A stretch of DNA of 64,000 bases, from contig NZ_FODR01000004.1 in the NCBI RefSeq assembly GCF_900110415.1, forward strand, positions 124,001 to 188,000, in the 5' to 3' direction. The DNA is from Mucilaginibacter sp. OK283. Lineage in GTDB: Bacteria; Bacteroidota; Bacteroidia; Sphingobacteriales; Sphingobacteriaceae. This document shows, piece after piece, positions 1 through 9,049 of this stretch; positions within the stretch are counted from its first letter, which is position 1, and the number at the start of each line of letters is the position of its first letter. The notes under the pieces were generated by a model that was given only the letters and a program-made list of their open reading frames with translations, had not been told where the DNA came from and made no database searches. Position numbers and translations under genes: made by a program.

Positions 1-473
1 CCTTCAAGCGTTCCGGCTGGACGCTTGAACATATCTTCTCACAGCGGCCAGAAGGAAAAGGCAAGATACTGACAGCCGACGATAAGACATGTATTATAAA
101 TATCTTGGGGGCTTCAATGACGGAAAAAATTCAAAAAACTCTCGACAAAAAAACAAGAACGGATGCTGAAAAGGAAATCTATTACGAAGCATTGCAAAAA
201 CATAATCTCATAAACAGTATCGGAAATATGACGCTGCTGACCGGTGAAGATAATAGTTCAAACGGCAACGGTCAGTTCGATGCAAAACGAAGCAATATCC
301 TGGAATTGGTTCGCGGCGGGAGTTTTGTGCCAAAACATACTTTTGAGGTGTTCAGTAAGCTTATCCTGCCTAATCCAGGAGATCTCAGAAACTGGGGGAG
401 AACCAATATCGATGAGCACGCGGATCATATCAAAAAAACAATTGACAAGCTAAAACAGAACATCTACGCATGA
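1..473 (+). CDS. C-terminal part of a DUF262/DUF1524 (GmrSD-like) protein, 5' end outside window
   Basis: The reading frame is open from position 3 to the stop at 473, so the gene begins before the window. A TTG at 105 is internal and should not be taken as the start. The translated piece has the hallmarks of the DUF1524 HNH-type nuclease domain: TLEHIFSQ (the His codon is at 30-32), and further on IGNMTLLTG, then an Asn-rich NSSNGNGQF and KRSN. In known GmrSD proteins, DUF1524 cleaves modified DNA and an N-terminal DUF262 domain senses NTPs. The next gene starts inside its stop codon (ATGA overlap), so the two are translationally coupled. Family assignment is confident; the defence role is inferred from family and neighbours. 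Confidence 0.85.
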   Translation, partial: FKRSGWTLEHIFSQRPEGKGKILTADDKTCIINILGASMTEKIQKTLDKKTRTDAEKEIYYEALQKHNLINSIGNMTLLTGEDNSSNGNGQFDAKRSNILELVRGGSFVPKHTFEVFSKLILPNPGDLRNWGRTNIDEHADHIKKTIDKLKQNIYA

Positions 474-2617
474 AGCCCGGGAAATACTCGCTAAAAGAAT
501 TATTTAAAGACCGAAATGTAGAGCGGATACTTATTCCTGAAATTCAGCGCGACTACGTATGGGGTAATGATCAGGTTAATGGCCTGCTTGGCTCTATCAT
601 TGATGAATATCGGAAATTTAGGAAAGCAGATTATCACATAGAGGTGTTGACAGAGGATCAGCAATTGCAACATGCTTTCTATGATTATTATAAAAAACAG
701 AAGCACGTTGCCAATATTGGCTTTATATATGCATATGATGATCCTCATTATATCGGCAACTATTTTTTGATTGACGGGCAGCAACGTTTAACGACAACGT
801 ATCTGTTATTACTTGCACTTTCTATCCTTTCCGGCAGAACGGAAGAATTTAAAAAGGTTTATTTTTCGGGTAAAAAATTAAAATTAGATTATAAAGTACG
901 TGAGTCAGCACACGATTTTTTCACGAGTTTTGTTGAATTTGCTTTGGAAGGAAAGAATGTTGAACTTACTAAAAGGCAAAATTGGTATCTTGATGATTAT
1001 GAAAATGACACCACGATCAGCGCTATTTACAATAACTATTTAACCATTTTTCGGTATATTCAGGTGTCAACGGCGTCTGAGCTTTTTGATTATGTTCAGG
1101 ATTATGTGGAGTTCTGGTATTTTGATACAAATATCAGCGAACAGGGTGAGGAACTTTATATCTATATGAATGCCCGCGGCGAACAGATGCAAAGTAACGA
1201 AAACCTGAAAGCCAATCTTTTGGCAAAAATAAAAGATGACAATCAGAAAGACGAGGCAGGGAAAACATGGGAAGACTGGCAGGATTACTTTTGGATAGGC
1301 CGGGGCGAGAATGAAAATGCTGATAAAGGTTTTAATGAATTTTTGAATGCCATTGCAGGTTTTGAAAATTACAAGTTAACTCGTGCTAAACTCACTATTT
1401 CTAAATCTAAGTTTGACGAAGGGGGGATAAAAACAGCTACTTTAGTGGAATACCTTGATCTAACTATTATAGCTGAATATTTTTCAGCCTTTACAAATGT
1501 GATAGAAATAGCGGAGCAATGCAAGCTGGATTATGACTATCATGCCTGGGTTGAGAATTTTAAGCAAGACTGGTGGGACCTTATTAATAATAATAAGACC
1601 AATTGGTTCGCAGATCTTGATGATTCCAATCGCGGGCAGGAGCATAGCCGCATGGTATATTTCTGGTCCATTATCTATTATTTCAAAGATAAAAATCCGG
1701 ATAAAATGGAGGCAATCCGCCTGCTTCGATTGTATTTTGTCAGGTACTACAATTATGATAGGCAGGTTAAAAACATTATATCAAGAATTGATTTTTATAA
1801 CCAACATCGTGTATTAAGCGATAATTTAAACACAAATTCTAACGACGAAGTACTTAAACACCAATTTTATGCCACGCTAACCGAACAGGAAACCAAAAAG
1901 TACGAGGCACTTATTTGGCAGATCGAAGATCATCCCTTCAATCTTGAAGGGGAAGGTTTGGAGGCTGTTAATGTTTCCCATTTGGTAGATTTCTCTGCCA
2001 AACCTTCAAAAGAACATCTGCAGCTTATCATACAGCGGTTTTACAGACTTTTTCCAGAAAATCACCAAGATCAGGAAAATTCCAGGTTCAATAAGTTGAG
2101 AACGGTACTATTGTTTTACGGTCCATATTGGCACCGGGTTAGTCCATGGTATTATGAAAATTATGACTGTTCTAATTGGCACCGCATTATAAGGGATCAT
2201 GATGCAAAAGATAGTCAGCCCTTCAAACACTTCTTCTCAGCTTTTCTAAGCTCTTCTTTAGATGAAATTTATGAAGAGTGCTTGCGAAAATTTCTATTAG
2301 AACATTATGATGAAGTTAATGACGCAGAAGGTGTTCTTCCCGAGATGGCATTGGCTGACCGCCTTATTGTATATTCGCTATTAATGCCGAACCTTTGGGA
2401 AAAAGGGGGCAGTATTGCTGTTTATGACCCTCTTACCAAACCGCGGTTGTTTGAAAATGAATTGAATAAAGTTTATAATACCAGAGGCAATTTTAAGGGG
2501 GGATCAAATTATGTTGACATATGGGACAAATGTCGCGGACTTCATAAATCTAAAGTCAATATTATTGGCATCCTTAAGGGGATGTTGCCTGAATTGCCAG
2601 GAAAACTAACTGCATAG
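470..2617 (+). CDS. DUF262 domain protein (GmrS-like), partner of the upstream DUF1524 gene
   Basis: 715 aa. The N-terminus carries the DUF262 signature: IPEIQRDYVWG at about residues 23-33, and LIDGQQRLTTTYL with D102-GQQ-R106. A second conserved DUF262 segment, YMNARGEQMQSNENLKANLL, lies near residue 230. DUF262 has a ParB/sulfiredoxin-like fold and in GmrSD hydrolyses NTPs to drive the DUF1524 nuclease. No HNH motif could be recognised in the last 300 residues, which contain several WHR/HR patches. The gene may therefore supply the NTP-sensing half of a two-protein system whose nuclease is the preceding gene. Its start overlaps the upstream stop by 4 bp, and the nitrilase-like gene follows after 52 bp on the same strand, suggesting an operon. 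Confidence 0.85.
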   Translation: MKPGKYSLKELFKDRNVERILIPEIQRDYVWGNDQVNGLLGSIIDEYRKFRKADYHIEVLTEDQQLQHAFYDYYKKQKHVANIGFIYAYDDPHYIGNYFLIDGQQRLTTTYLLLLALSILSGRTEEFKKVYFSGKKLKLDYKVRESAHDFFTSFVEFALEGKNVELTKRQNWYLDDYENDTTISAIYNNYLTIFRYIQVSTASELFDYVQDYVEFWYFDTNISEQGEELYIYMNARGEQMQSNENLKANLLAKIKDDNQKDEAGKTWEDWQDYFWIGRGENENADKGFNEFLNAIAGFENYKLTRAKLTISKSKFDEGGIKTATLVEYLDLTIIAEYFSAFTNVIEIAEQCKLDYDYHAWVENFKQDWWDLINNNKTNWFADLDDSNRGQEHSRMVYFWSIIYYFKDKNPDKMEAIRLLRLYFVRYYNYDRQVKNIISRIDFYNQHRVLSDNLNTNSNDEVLKHQFYATLTEQETKKYEALIWQIEDHPFNLEGEGLEAVNVSHLVDFSAKPSKEHLQLIIQRFYRLFPENHQDQENSRFNKLRTVLLFYGPYWHRVSPWYYENYDCSNWHRIIRDHDAKDSQPFKHFFSAFLSSSLDEIYEECLRKFLLEHYDEVNDAEGVLPEMALADRLIVYSLLMPNLWEKGGSIAVYDPLTKPRLFENELNKVYNTRGNFKGGSNYVDIWDKCRGLHKSKVNIIGILKGMLPELPGKLTA

Positions 2618-2669
2618 CCTGCCGCTAACATCAATAACTTAACCTTTTTTTCGACAATTCAGAAAACAC

Positions 2670-5030
2670 ATGAGCAGCATTCACGCGGTAACCTTAAAGA
2701 GTATAGCAAAGAGTATCTACGAAGATTGGAGTTTGGATGATTGGCTTCAATGGCCACCCGATGCATTTGCTTTATTCGGTACCATTATTAACAAGACCGG
2801 ACTTTATAAGTTGTGCCTGCTTGATCCAGATTGGTGGAACACAGATGATTGGCACGATGTGATTGACGATCTTAGCAATTTGTGGGTGAAATCGGCAAGC
2901 AACCTTTTATTAGGTAAGAAGGATTATACAGCCCTAAAAGATAAAGAACCATTTAAAGCTCATTTTATAGAGATACAAAAAGACTGGGATAGAAAAAAGG
3001 CATTCGATATTAATCACTTCCGTGTATTAAGCAATCTTTATAAGGCAAATCCAACGCAAGAGCAGGAGGATGCTAAAAAACTCGCCAAGGCGCTTTTATA
3101 CGTTTATATCGTCGCCGATGTGAGCTGCGCCGGACTGGGCTTTTTGGGCCAGCCACTGGATAAAGATGATTTTTCACATCGGATTTTTATGTCCGTGGCT
3201 AATTTACTCCTTAATAATACAGGATCGTTAAGTACGATCAATAAATTTCATGGGCTTGTTCTACCCAAGATGCGTACACCTCAATCTGGAATGGTTTCCA
3301 GGTCACTCACGCACCATTTAACCTTTCATACAACAGAGGTAGAAGTGATATGGCGTACTTTTCCCAAGTTGGAGGAAGGTAACCAAAGTTTAAATATTCT
3401 CGCGGTACCGTATCCATACCATATCGATCCGACAGATTTTGAAATTGTTCCTGACAACCACCAGTATGTCCGATATTTTAGAGGCAACATCCTTGGCAAA
3501 GGGAACGACGATATCTTTCTTTCACGATTAGTGAAGAAGGTGGTACAATATGCCAAAGAACAAAATGATATCGATATTCTTGTACTTCCTGAGACAGCCT
3601 TGTCAGAGAAGCAGTATCAAAATATGCTGGAAAAATTTGTAAAGGCCTTCGAAGAGGAGAAAAAATGTAAGCGGTTACCGATTATAGTTGTGGGTATTAT
3701 GAAGAAGAATTCTAAGACTACCGGATACCCAGGTGTAGATGAAACTTTCCATAATGAGGCCCGTATGGGGGCCTTTTTTGCGGGGACATGGTATACGACA
3801 ACTCAACGTAAACACCATAGGTGGCAGCTGAACACAAGCCAGATCGAACAGTATCAGCTGGAAAGTCATTTGGACGTTAATCGCCTTTGGTTTGAATATA
3901 GTTCAATAGCGCAGAGACGGTTAACTATTTTGGCTCCCAACGGCTGGTTGGCCATGACGACGTTAATTTGTGAGGATCTGGCAAGGCAGGAACCAGTTAG
4001 CGAAGTTATTCAAGGAATTGGGCCAACATTGCTGATGGCGTTACTAAGCGACGGACCTCAGTTGCCGAATCGGTGGTCAGCGCGGTATGCCAATATTTTA
4101 GCTGATGACCCGGGCACAGCTGTATTGTCACTTACCTCTTCAGGTATGGCAAATAGGTCGGTGATTCCGCCTGATGCTGTAGTTACCGATACAGGATTGG
4201 TGGTCGGCCTTTGGAAAGACGTGATAGGTGGTCTTACCAAACTTCCTCTCGAAGAGACCAATCATGCGCTTTTCTTTACTGTTTCGTCGACATTTAAGAA
4301 TGAGTATACCCTCGATGGGCGCTCAGATGGTGGATTTGCTTCTGTATTTCAGCTTGACAAGGCTTCTATAAGACAAGTTGCTTTTGATGAATATGCAAGT
4401 GCCCCCCTGGATACTATTGATCTCAATTCTGATCTCGGATCGCATGAAGACGATTGGTATAATATTCGTGAACTTTCAGCTCTACAATTCGCCGTTGATG
4501 GTTTATTGGATATTTGGGGAGATAACCCCAAGTTAGATAAGGCAAAGTATAATTCCAATCCGCTTAAGGATAAGAAAGAATCGGCGGAATTAATTTTGAC
4601 TTTATTAAAGGGGGAAGATCCTGCAAAAACCCCCTCACGTAAGTTTCGCGAGCGGATTATCTTAAATATCACTGAAGCCTGGAAAGATCCGGCTCTATTA
4701 GGTATCGGGGCGTCGGCTGGAATCGATTCACTAACAAAAATGGGACCGGCCATAAAAATTCTTGAAAAGATCATCGCCATTGATATTGACAAGCCTTTTA
4801 ACGATGCCGCATCGCTGTACATTAACCTAGTCAATAGGTGTAAAGAAATGCTAAATGATCAGAAAAGGAATTTAACGGGGGACCAGACGCTGATGAGTAT
4901 TTTGTATAATTTATATAATCGGGTTTCCAATTGGCAGACCTCTAGAGACGATGGCTTTGAGATATCAGGGTTGACTGAATCTTTGGCAAAGGGGATAAAG
5001 CAGGAGATTAATGATATTATACTCCTGTAA
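2670..5030 (+). CDS. Large nitrilase-superfamily (carbon-nitrogen hydrolase fold) protein in a DUF262 operon
   Basis: 786 aa. The central part (about residues 245-545) resembles a carbon-nitrogen hydrolase. A plausible Glu-Lys-Cys triad is visible: E308 in LPETAL, K381 in the stretch before HHRWQLN, and C434 in LICEDLAR. The flanks (about 1-240 and 560-786) are helical and not recognised, so this is much larger than an ordinary 260-320 aa nitrilase. Nitrilase-like domains are known in some defence proteins, for example fused to reverse transcriptases in the DRT1 type. It sits 52 bp after the DUF262 gene, same strand, and probably belongs to the same defence unit. Substrate and activity are unknown; it could be an NTP/NAD-related or amide-cleaving effector, but nothing here decides. 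Confidence 0.72.
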   Translation: MSSIHAVTLKSIAKSIYEDWSLDDWLQWPPDAFALFGTIINKTGLYKLCLLDPDWWNTDDWHDVIDDLSNLWVKSASNLLLGKKDYTALKDKEPFKAHFIEIQKDWDRKKAFDINHFRVLSNLYKANPTQEQEDAKKLAKALLYVYIVADVSCAGLGFLGQPLDKDDFSHRIFMSVANLLLNNTGSLSTINKFHGLVLPKMRTPQSGMVSRSLTHHLTFHTTEVEVIWRTFPKLEEGNQSLNILAVPYPYHIDPTDFEIVPDNHQYVRYFRGNILGKGNDDIFLSRLVKKVVQYAKEQNDIDILVLPETALSEKQYQNMLEKFVKAFEEEKKCKRLPIIVVGIMKKNSKTTGYPGVDETFHNEARMGAFFAGTWYTTTQRKHHRWQLNTSQIEQYQLESHLDVNRLWFEYSSIAQRRLTILAPNGWLAMTTLICEDLARQEPVSEVIQGIGPTLLMALLSDGPQLPNRWSARYANILADDPGTAVLSLTSSGMANRSVIPPDAVVTDTGLVVGLWKDVIGGLTKLPLEETNHALFFTVSSTFKNEYTLDGRSDGGFASVFQLDKASIRQVAFDEYASAPLDTIDLNSDLGSHEDDWYNIRELSALQFAVDGLLDIWGDNPKLDKAKYNSNPLKDKKESAELILTLLKGEDPAKTPSRKFRERIILNITEAWKDPALLGIGASAGIDSLTKMGPAIKILEKIIAIDIDKPFNDAASLYINLVNRCKEMLNDQKRNLTGDQTLMSILYNLYNRVSNWQTSRDDGFEISGLTESLAKGIKQEINDIILL

Positions 5031-5680
5031 ACAATTCAATCCGCCCTATTTGAAAGGGTGTTTAAGAAAACACTCACTGTCACAGGCAAATTGTATTACG
5101 TTCCCCTTAAAAAAATGGTAGATAGTTCCGCAGAACTTCTAAAAACTCACTATTTTGACGGAAGGAGATTATTTTTACAATATCTAAGCTACTTCAGCTG
5201 CCCAAACCTATGCGCTACGCATCGTTTATTTGGGCTACATTCCCATATTCGCATTGCTATATTATTTTCAGTGTATGGAGGCGGTATTATTCTGAAAAAT
5301 GCTGGTGATACCCCCATTAAAAGGAGTCATTGTTAAATTAATAGAAGCACGAGTGGCGCAACCGGTATACATTTCAGATGTAAGTCTTATTAATCCCTAT
5401 ATAAACCTATAAAAGCTAACCCTTCGTTTATAAAAGAATACAAGGGAGAAATATAAAGATTAAGGAACAGTTTCCAATTCGATAGTGCGTCACGTTGTCA
5501 TCATTCTATTTTACAATGAGATACACAGTTTTGATAGCCATTTTTTGTCGTTTGTAAAAAATAAACCTTAATCCGTGGTAATTGTTACCAAGTGGCATAA
5601 GCATCTTTTTGGTTTTATATTTTTTCAACCCAGCGCATCTTTTAAAATAATCAATCAAGCAGGTATTAAGTGAAATTAAA
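5031..5680. other. Long intergenic region without a convincing gene
   Basis: About 650 bases between the nitrilase-like gene and the promoter of the next operon. An open frame at 5058-5336 (92 codons) looks accidental: its composition is unlike a protein and its start overlaps nothing useful. No strong hairpin terminator was found just after 5030. The stretch is AT-rich towards 5500-5700. Confidence 0.5.
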
Positions 5681-5713
5681 TTTGCTTAATAATTACTTAA
5701 TTGATTATATTTG
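5681..5713 (+). promoter_or_regulatory. Bacteroidota-type promoter of the FAD oxidoreductase gene
   Basis: TATATTTG at 5706-5713 matches the Bacteroidota -7 element TAnnTTTG exactly. TTTG at 5681-5684 matches the -33 element, with a 21-bp spacer. The start codon at 5743 follows about 30 bp downstream, giving a leader of roughly 20-25 nt. Confidence 0.6.
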
Positions 5714-5742
5714 GTTATGTAGAAATTTAAAGTATTTGAGCC

Positions 5743-6966
5743 ATGAAAAAAGTTGACGCAATTGTTATCGGTGGGGGCATCGCTTCCTGGGTTTTAGCTC
5801 TCAGGTTATCAAAACTAAAGGGTTTGAAAAGAATTCTTATTATAACCTCGGATCATTTTCATAACGCATCGATAAACAATCAATCCTGGCTGCAAAGTGG
5901 TTGTCTTTATAATTTTGATATAAAAAAAGAACGGGAAGTCGCTAGGCTTTGCATCGAACATGGCAAAAAACTATTGGATATAACTAACCGTCGATTTGAA
6001 TTTGAATCCGGTACTGGGATCATGGCAGTTAAAAATGAAGAAGAAGCTGCCAAAAGAATTCAATTCTTAAAAGAGATTGGCCATATGAAGTATCCCGACT
6101 TTATGTTAAAACCGGAAGAGGTTCATAATTTGTTAGGGGAATTTTCGAAGTCAAAAAATTTCAATGATGAAACTAGGTTTATATGGACTCCAGACCAGCC
6201 TTTTCCAGAGGGTGAATTATTAAGAAACTGTGAGGAGGCTTTCCTGTCTTCAAGTGTTCACAGGGAAAGAATCGTGGCTGATGCTGCCCTATACCCAAGT
6301 AATAAAACTAAAAATGGCTACGTAGTTCGGGCTAATGGTGTTGATTATGATACCAAGAAACTTTTTGTAATTGCAGGCATCAATACACCAAATTTATTGA
6401 TGCCATTAGGGATTGATGGGCTTATTGATGTAACAGCAAGGCGTTGTGTTTTACTAAAAGCGGATATCCGGACTGATTTAAAGGTAGCTATCTACATGGA
6501 TAAGGTAAATAATACCAATATTAATATAGTTAAGAACAAAAACGGCGACAACGTTTATTTATTTGGAGACGGGCTTTATACGGAGGTTGAAGATATTAAT
6601 AACATTGAACTTAAGCGACAGGTCACTGACGAAGAAGTACAAAGGTTTATCAGCAACTACTGTGATGAAAACAAATACCCGCAGTTAGAACGCAAGTTGT
6701 CGCCATTTTTTAAGGATATAAGAAATTTCAACGTTTGCTATAAAGTTGAGAACCAATCTTACCTACCTTGGATCTATAATATGGGTGAACTAACAGAAAA
6801 TACCTATAAAAACTTGCACGTAGCTGGCGCCGGTAAAGCCACTCTTGCATTTTATGTTGCTGAAAAGCTAATTTATAATGCCGGTTTAGATTCAACGAAG
6901 TATTCGGGCGAAGAGAACGCAATCATAAAGGACCTAAGCCTTATCGCTCACTGGTCCGAATGCTAA
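5743..6966 (+). CDS. FAD-dependent oxidoreductase, DAO-like
   Basis: 407 aa. It begins with a Rossmann ADP-binding strand-turn-helix, IVIGGGIASW (G10-G11-G12, with Ser at the usual third glycine, S15). It ends with a second flavin-binding patch, LHVAGAGKATLAFYVAEKL, near residue 365. This layout fits the D-amino-acid oxidase/glycine oxidase superfamily. The expected reaction is FAD-dependent oxidation of an amine or hydroxy acid, but the substrate cannot be told. The next gene, an XRE-cupin protein, starts 24 bp after the stop on the same strand, and a good promoter precedes this gene, so the two form a compact operon. The ATG at 5743 is the first suitable start after that promoter. Confidence 0.75.
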   Translation: MKKVDAIVIGGGIASWVLALRLSKLKGLKRILIITSDHFHNASINNQSWLQSGCLYNFDIKKEREVARLCIEHGKKLLDITNRRFEFESGTGIMAVKNEEEAAKRIQFLKEIGHMKYPDFMLKPEEVHNLLGEFSKSKNFNDETRFIWTPDQPFPEGELLRNCEEAFLSSSVHRERIVADAALYPSNKTKNGYVVRANGVDYDTKKLFVIAGINTPNLLMPLGIDGLIDVTARRCVLLKADIRTDLKVAIYMDKVNNTNINIVKNKNGDNVYLFGDGLYTEVEDINNIELKRQVTDEEVQRFISNYCDENKYPQLERKLSPFFKDIRNFNVCYKVENQSYLPWIYNMGELTENTYKNLHVAGAGKATLAFYVAEKLIYNAGLDSTKYSGEENAIIKDLSLIAHWSEC

Positions 6967-6990
6967 TTAAACAATTAAATTTATGGAATT

Positions 6991-8634
6991 ATGAAACAAA
7001 ATCATTTTGGCGAGGCCTTAAGCGACCTTATTGACAAGACGGGCGTATTTAATCGCGATCAGTGGGCGAACTATCTAGTAGTTTCGCCTTCTGCCATTTC
7101 GCAGTGGACGAATGGCAAGACGATTCCCAGGGCGGATTACCTTCAAACAATACTGCAGCACCTTGAGTGTGTTGATACAGAGGAGGTAAGGGAAATTGTT
7201 ACATCATTTTATAAAATTGCGGATAAACCACTTAAGGAAATCATGCCGTTAAATCTGGCTGAACGCGTAAAAGGCTCAAGAACCATGTCTGATTACATTG
7301 CAGCTGGTTACATGTTTCCTCTGCAAATGGAAATAAACAGTTTGCCCGGACCATTAAAAAAGGATTTTATTTATTTATGCACCAGTTTTTGCAGGCATGT
7401 TCAATCATTCAGTGAAAAAAACAAAGACGATAACGACATTCTAACGATAAAAAGCGCTTTGAAAAAAATAGAAAAAAATAAAATTTCGACGATTCTCCAG
7501 GATACGATTGAAGAAAATATTTACAGAACCAGTAAAGTGGAGTATCCTGAAACAAGCATGCTCCCGATGCATATAAAAGAACATACTGTCGATGTGAAAT
7601 ATCATAATCAATACTGTCTCGAAAGTCTGAATAAGATAGATACCATTGAAAACAAGTGCAACTACCGTTGTGAAGTTTTGCTTTGGAATTTTAACAAGGA
7701 ACAAAATCAGAATTCACGCATTAATGAGATTGTTGCAGAGGAAATAATATTTTTTAAAATTAAAGGTAAATTGAGATGGCAATTTAGCGAGGATGAAACT
7801 TATGACCTGATTGAAAATAATCTACTCTGGCTGAAAAAACCGAACCTTCGCACCGGTGACCGGTGGGCTGGTTTTTCAAACTCTAAGATGTTTGTTGAAG
7901 AGGACGGTTACGGCATTGCTTTAATTTATAATGAGAATGGCATTAATTTAAATAAAATAAAGAATTTCAATTCACCCTTGCGGGTAATTAAAGATCTTTT
8001 GATACCAGACTTTGTCCCACGTAGAATTTTAGACAATCACCGGGCAAGAGTCAGATGGTCCTGCAATCCAATTCCGATTTCTAAGGAAGATTTGTTTAAG
8101 ACATTTTATCCCAAGAAAAATAAAAAGCATGAGGTGTTTAACAATAGTCTATATCATCAAAAACAGGAAGTTTACCTGAAAGATATGTTCAAAGACTGGG
8201 CGGACGTAAAAGAATCGATGTTTTTCTTGAAACTCGTTAGATTTGAAAATAATGAAAAGAACAGGAATGACCTAAAATTAGTCCGGCACTATGGCACGGA
8301 GATCATTATTCCATTATCTGGAAGCTTTAAGATTCTAATGACAGAGATAAGAGAAGATGATTCAATCGATACGGAATACCCGGTTTCTTCTTTAAATCCC
8401 TCCGAGATAAAAGAAATGTCCATACTTGGACTTGACGAAGATATCATTCCAAGTGTGATCATTTTTAACAGTGAGACGCCGCACACTTATATGGGCACGA
8501 AAGAAGGGGCCATTTGTCTTTTAATAACATCGATCCGACACGTGGTCAGTAAAAGTATCGACAATGATAATAATTTACTTGAGCGGCCGGTAGCAAATCC
8601 GATGAATACTCGTATTCTTGAAGAGTACGCATAG
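6991..8634 (+). CDS. XRE-type helix-turn-helix protein with C-terminal cupin-like domain
   Basis: 547 aa. Residues about 20-60 form an XRE/lambda-repressor helix-turn-helix (AISQWTNGKTIPR is the recognition region). The last 140 residues look like a cupin: RHYGTEIIIPLSGSF, then an acidic loop, and FNSETPHTYMG near residue 500. The middle 300 residues are not recognised and contain WSC and Trp-rich patches. Short XRE-cupin regulators (about 180 aa) sense small molecules; this one is three times that length, so the middle may be an enzyme or sensor domain. Its position 24 bp behind an FAD oxidoreductase suggests that it senses the substrate or product of that enzyme. Confidence 0.62.
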   Translation: MKQNHFGEALSDLIDKTGVFNRDQWANYLVVSPSAISQWTNGKTIPRADYLQTILQHLECVDTEEVREIVTSFYKIADKPLKEIMPLNLAERVKGSRTMSDYIAAGYMFPLQMEINSLPGPLKKDFIYLCTSFCRHVQSFSEKNKDDNDILTIKSALKKIEKNKISTILQDTIEENIYRTSKVEYPETSMLPMHIKEHTVDVKYHNQYCLESLNKIDTIENKCNYRCEVLLWNFNKEQNQNSRINEIVAEEIIFFKIKGKLRWQFSEDETYDLIENNLLWLKKPNLRTGDRWAGFSNSKMFVEEDGYGIALIYNENGINLNKIKNFNSPLRVIKDLLIPDFVPRRILDNHRARVRWSCNPIPISKEDLFKTFYPKKNKKHEVFNNSLYHQKQEVYLKDMFKDWADVKESMFFLKLVRFENNEKNRNDLKLVRHYGTEIIIPLSGSFKILMTEIREDDSIDTEYPVSSLNPSEIKEMSILGLDEDIIPSVIIFNSETPHTYMGTKEGAICLLITSIRHVVSKSIDNDNNLLERPVANPMNTRILEEYA

Positions 8635-8696
8635 TTTATTTTGCTATCAGTTGATCACCTATTTTTAATCTGTGAGGTCGATGACTTCAAAAATCA

Positions 8697-8734
8697 CAAT
8701 CAGGCCGTCTTATAAAAATAATGCGGCCTGATTG
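8697..8734. terminator. Probable intrinsic terminator after the XRE-cupin gene
   Basis: Perfect 10-bp inverted repeat: CAATCAGGCC at 8697-8706 and GGCCTGATTG at 8725-8734, with an 18-nt AT-rich loop and a T-rich stretch shortly after (8748-8757). It lies 62 bp after the stop at 8634. Confidence 0.6.
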
Positions 8735-8814
8735 TTTAGGCATGTTTGTTTTTTTATATCTTTAATTTACTTGCTTAGACCTATATCTTCATTATCGAAG
8801 GTTTTTAAGTAACA

Positions 8815-8985
8815 GTGAACTTGGCAGACAGTCAGGTTCCTAAAGCCGCTGTTCATATCGATCAATTAGACAATAGCAAAAGATATGATTTTGAAATAAT
8901 GCGCGTGGAAGAAACTGCAAAGCAAAGATCAGGTGCCCCATATGCGGAGAGGAACTCATCTATAAATTTGGTATTATCGTTTTGA
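8815..8985 (+). other. Short open frame, possible gene remnant
   Basis: A GTG-initiated frame of 56 codons with protein-like composition (…LDNSKRYDFEIMRVEETAK…). It has no identifiable family and lies in the gap between two convergent genes. It could be a broken regulator gene or a small real gene; nothing decides. The rest of the 8735-9049 gap shows no gene. Confidence 0.2.
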
Positions 8986-9049
8986 CCTTTATTTTTGTGT
9001 CGGATGTTTTAAAAATAGGAGGATTCGAATTAAATATAAATGGTCAAAC

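Noticed and set aside
4349..4834. 161-codon minus-strand frame inside the nitrilase-like gene
   Set aside because: It is a shadow of the strongly supported plus-strand gene.
5058..5336. 92-codon open frame after the nitrilase-like gene
   Set aside because: Composition is not protein-like, no domain or partner, and no promoter; likely accidental.
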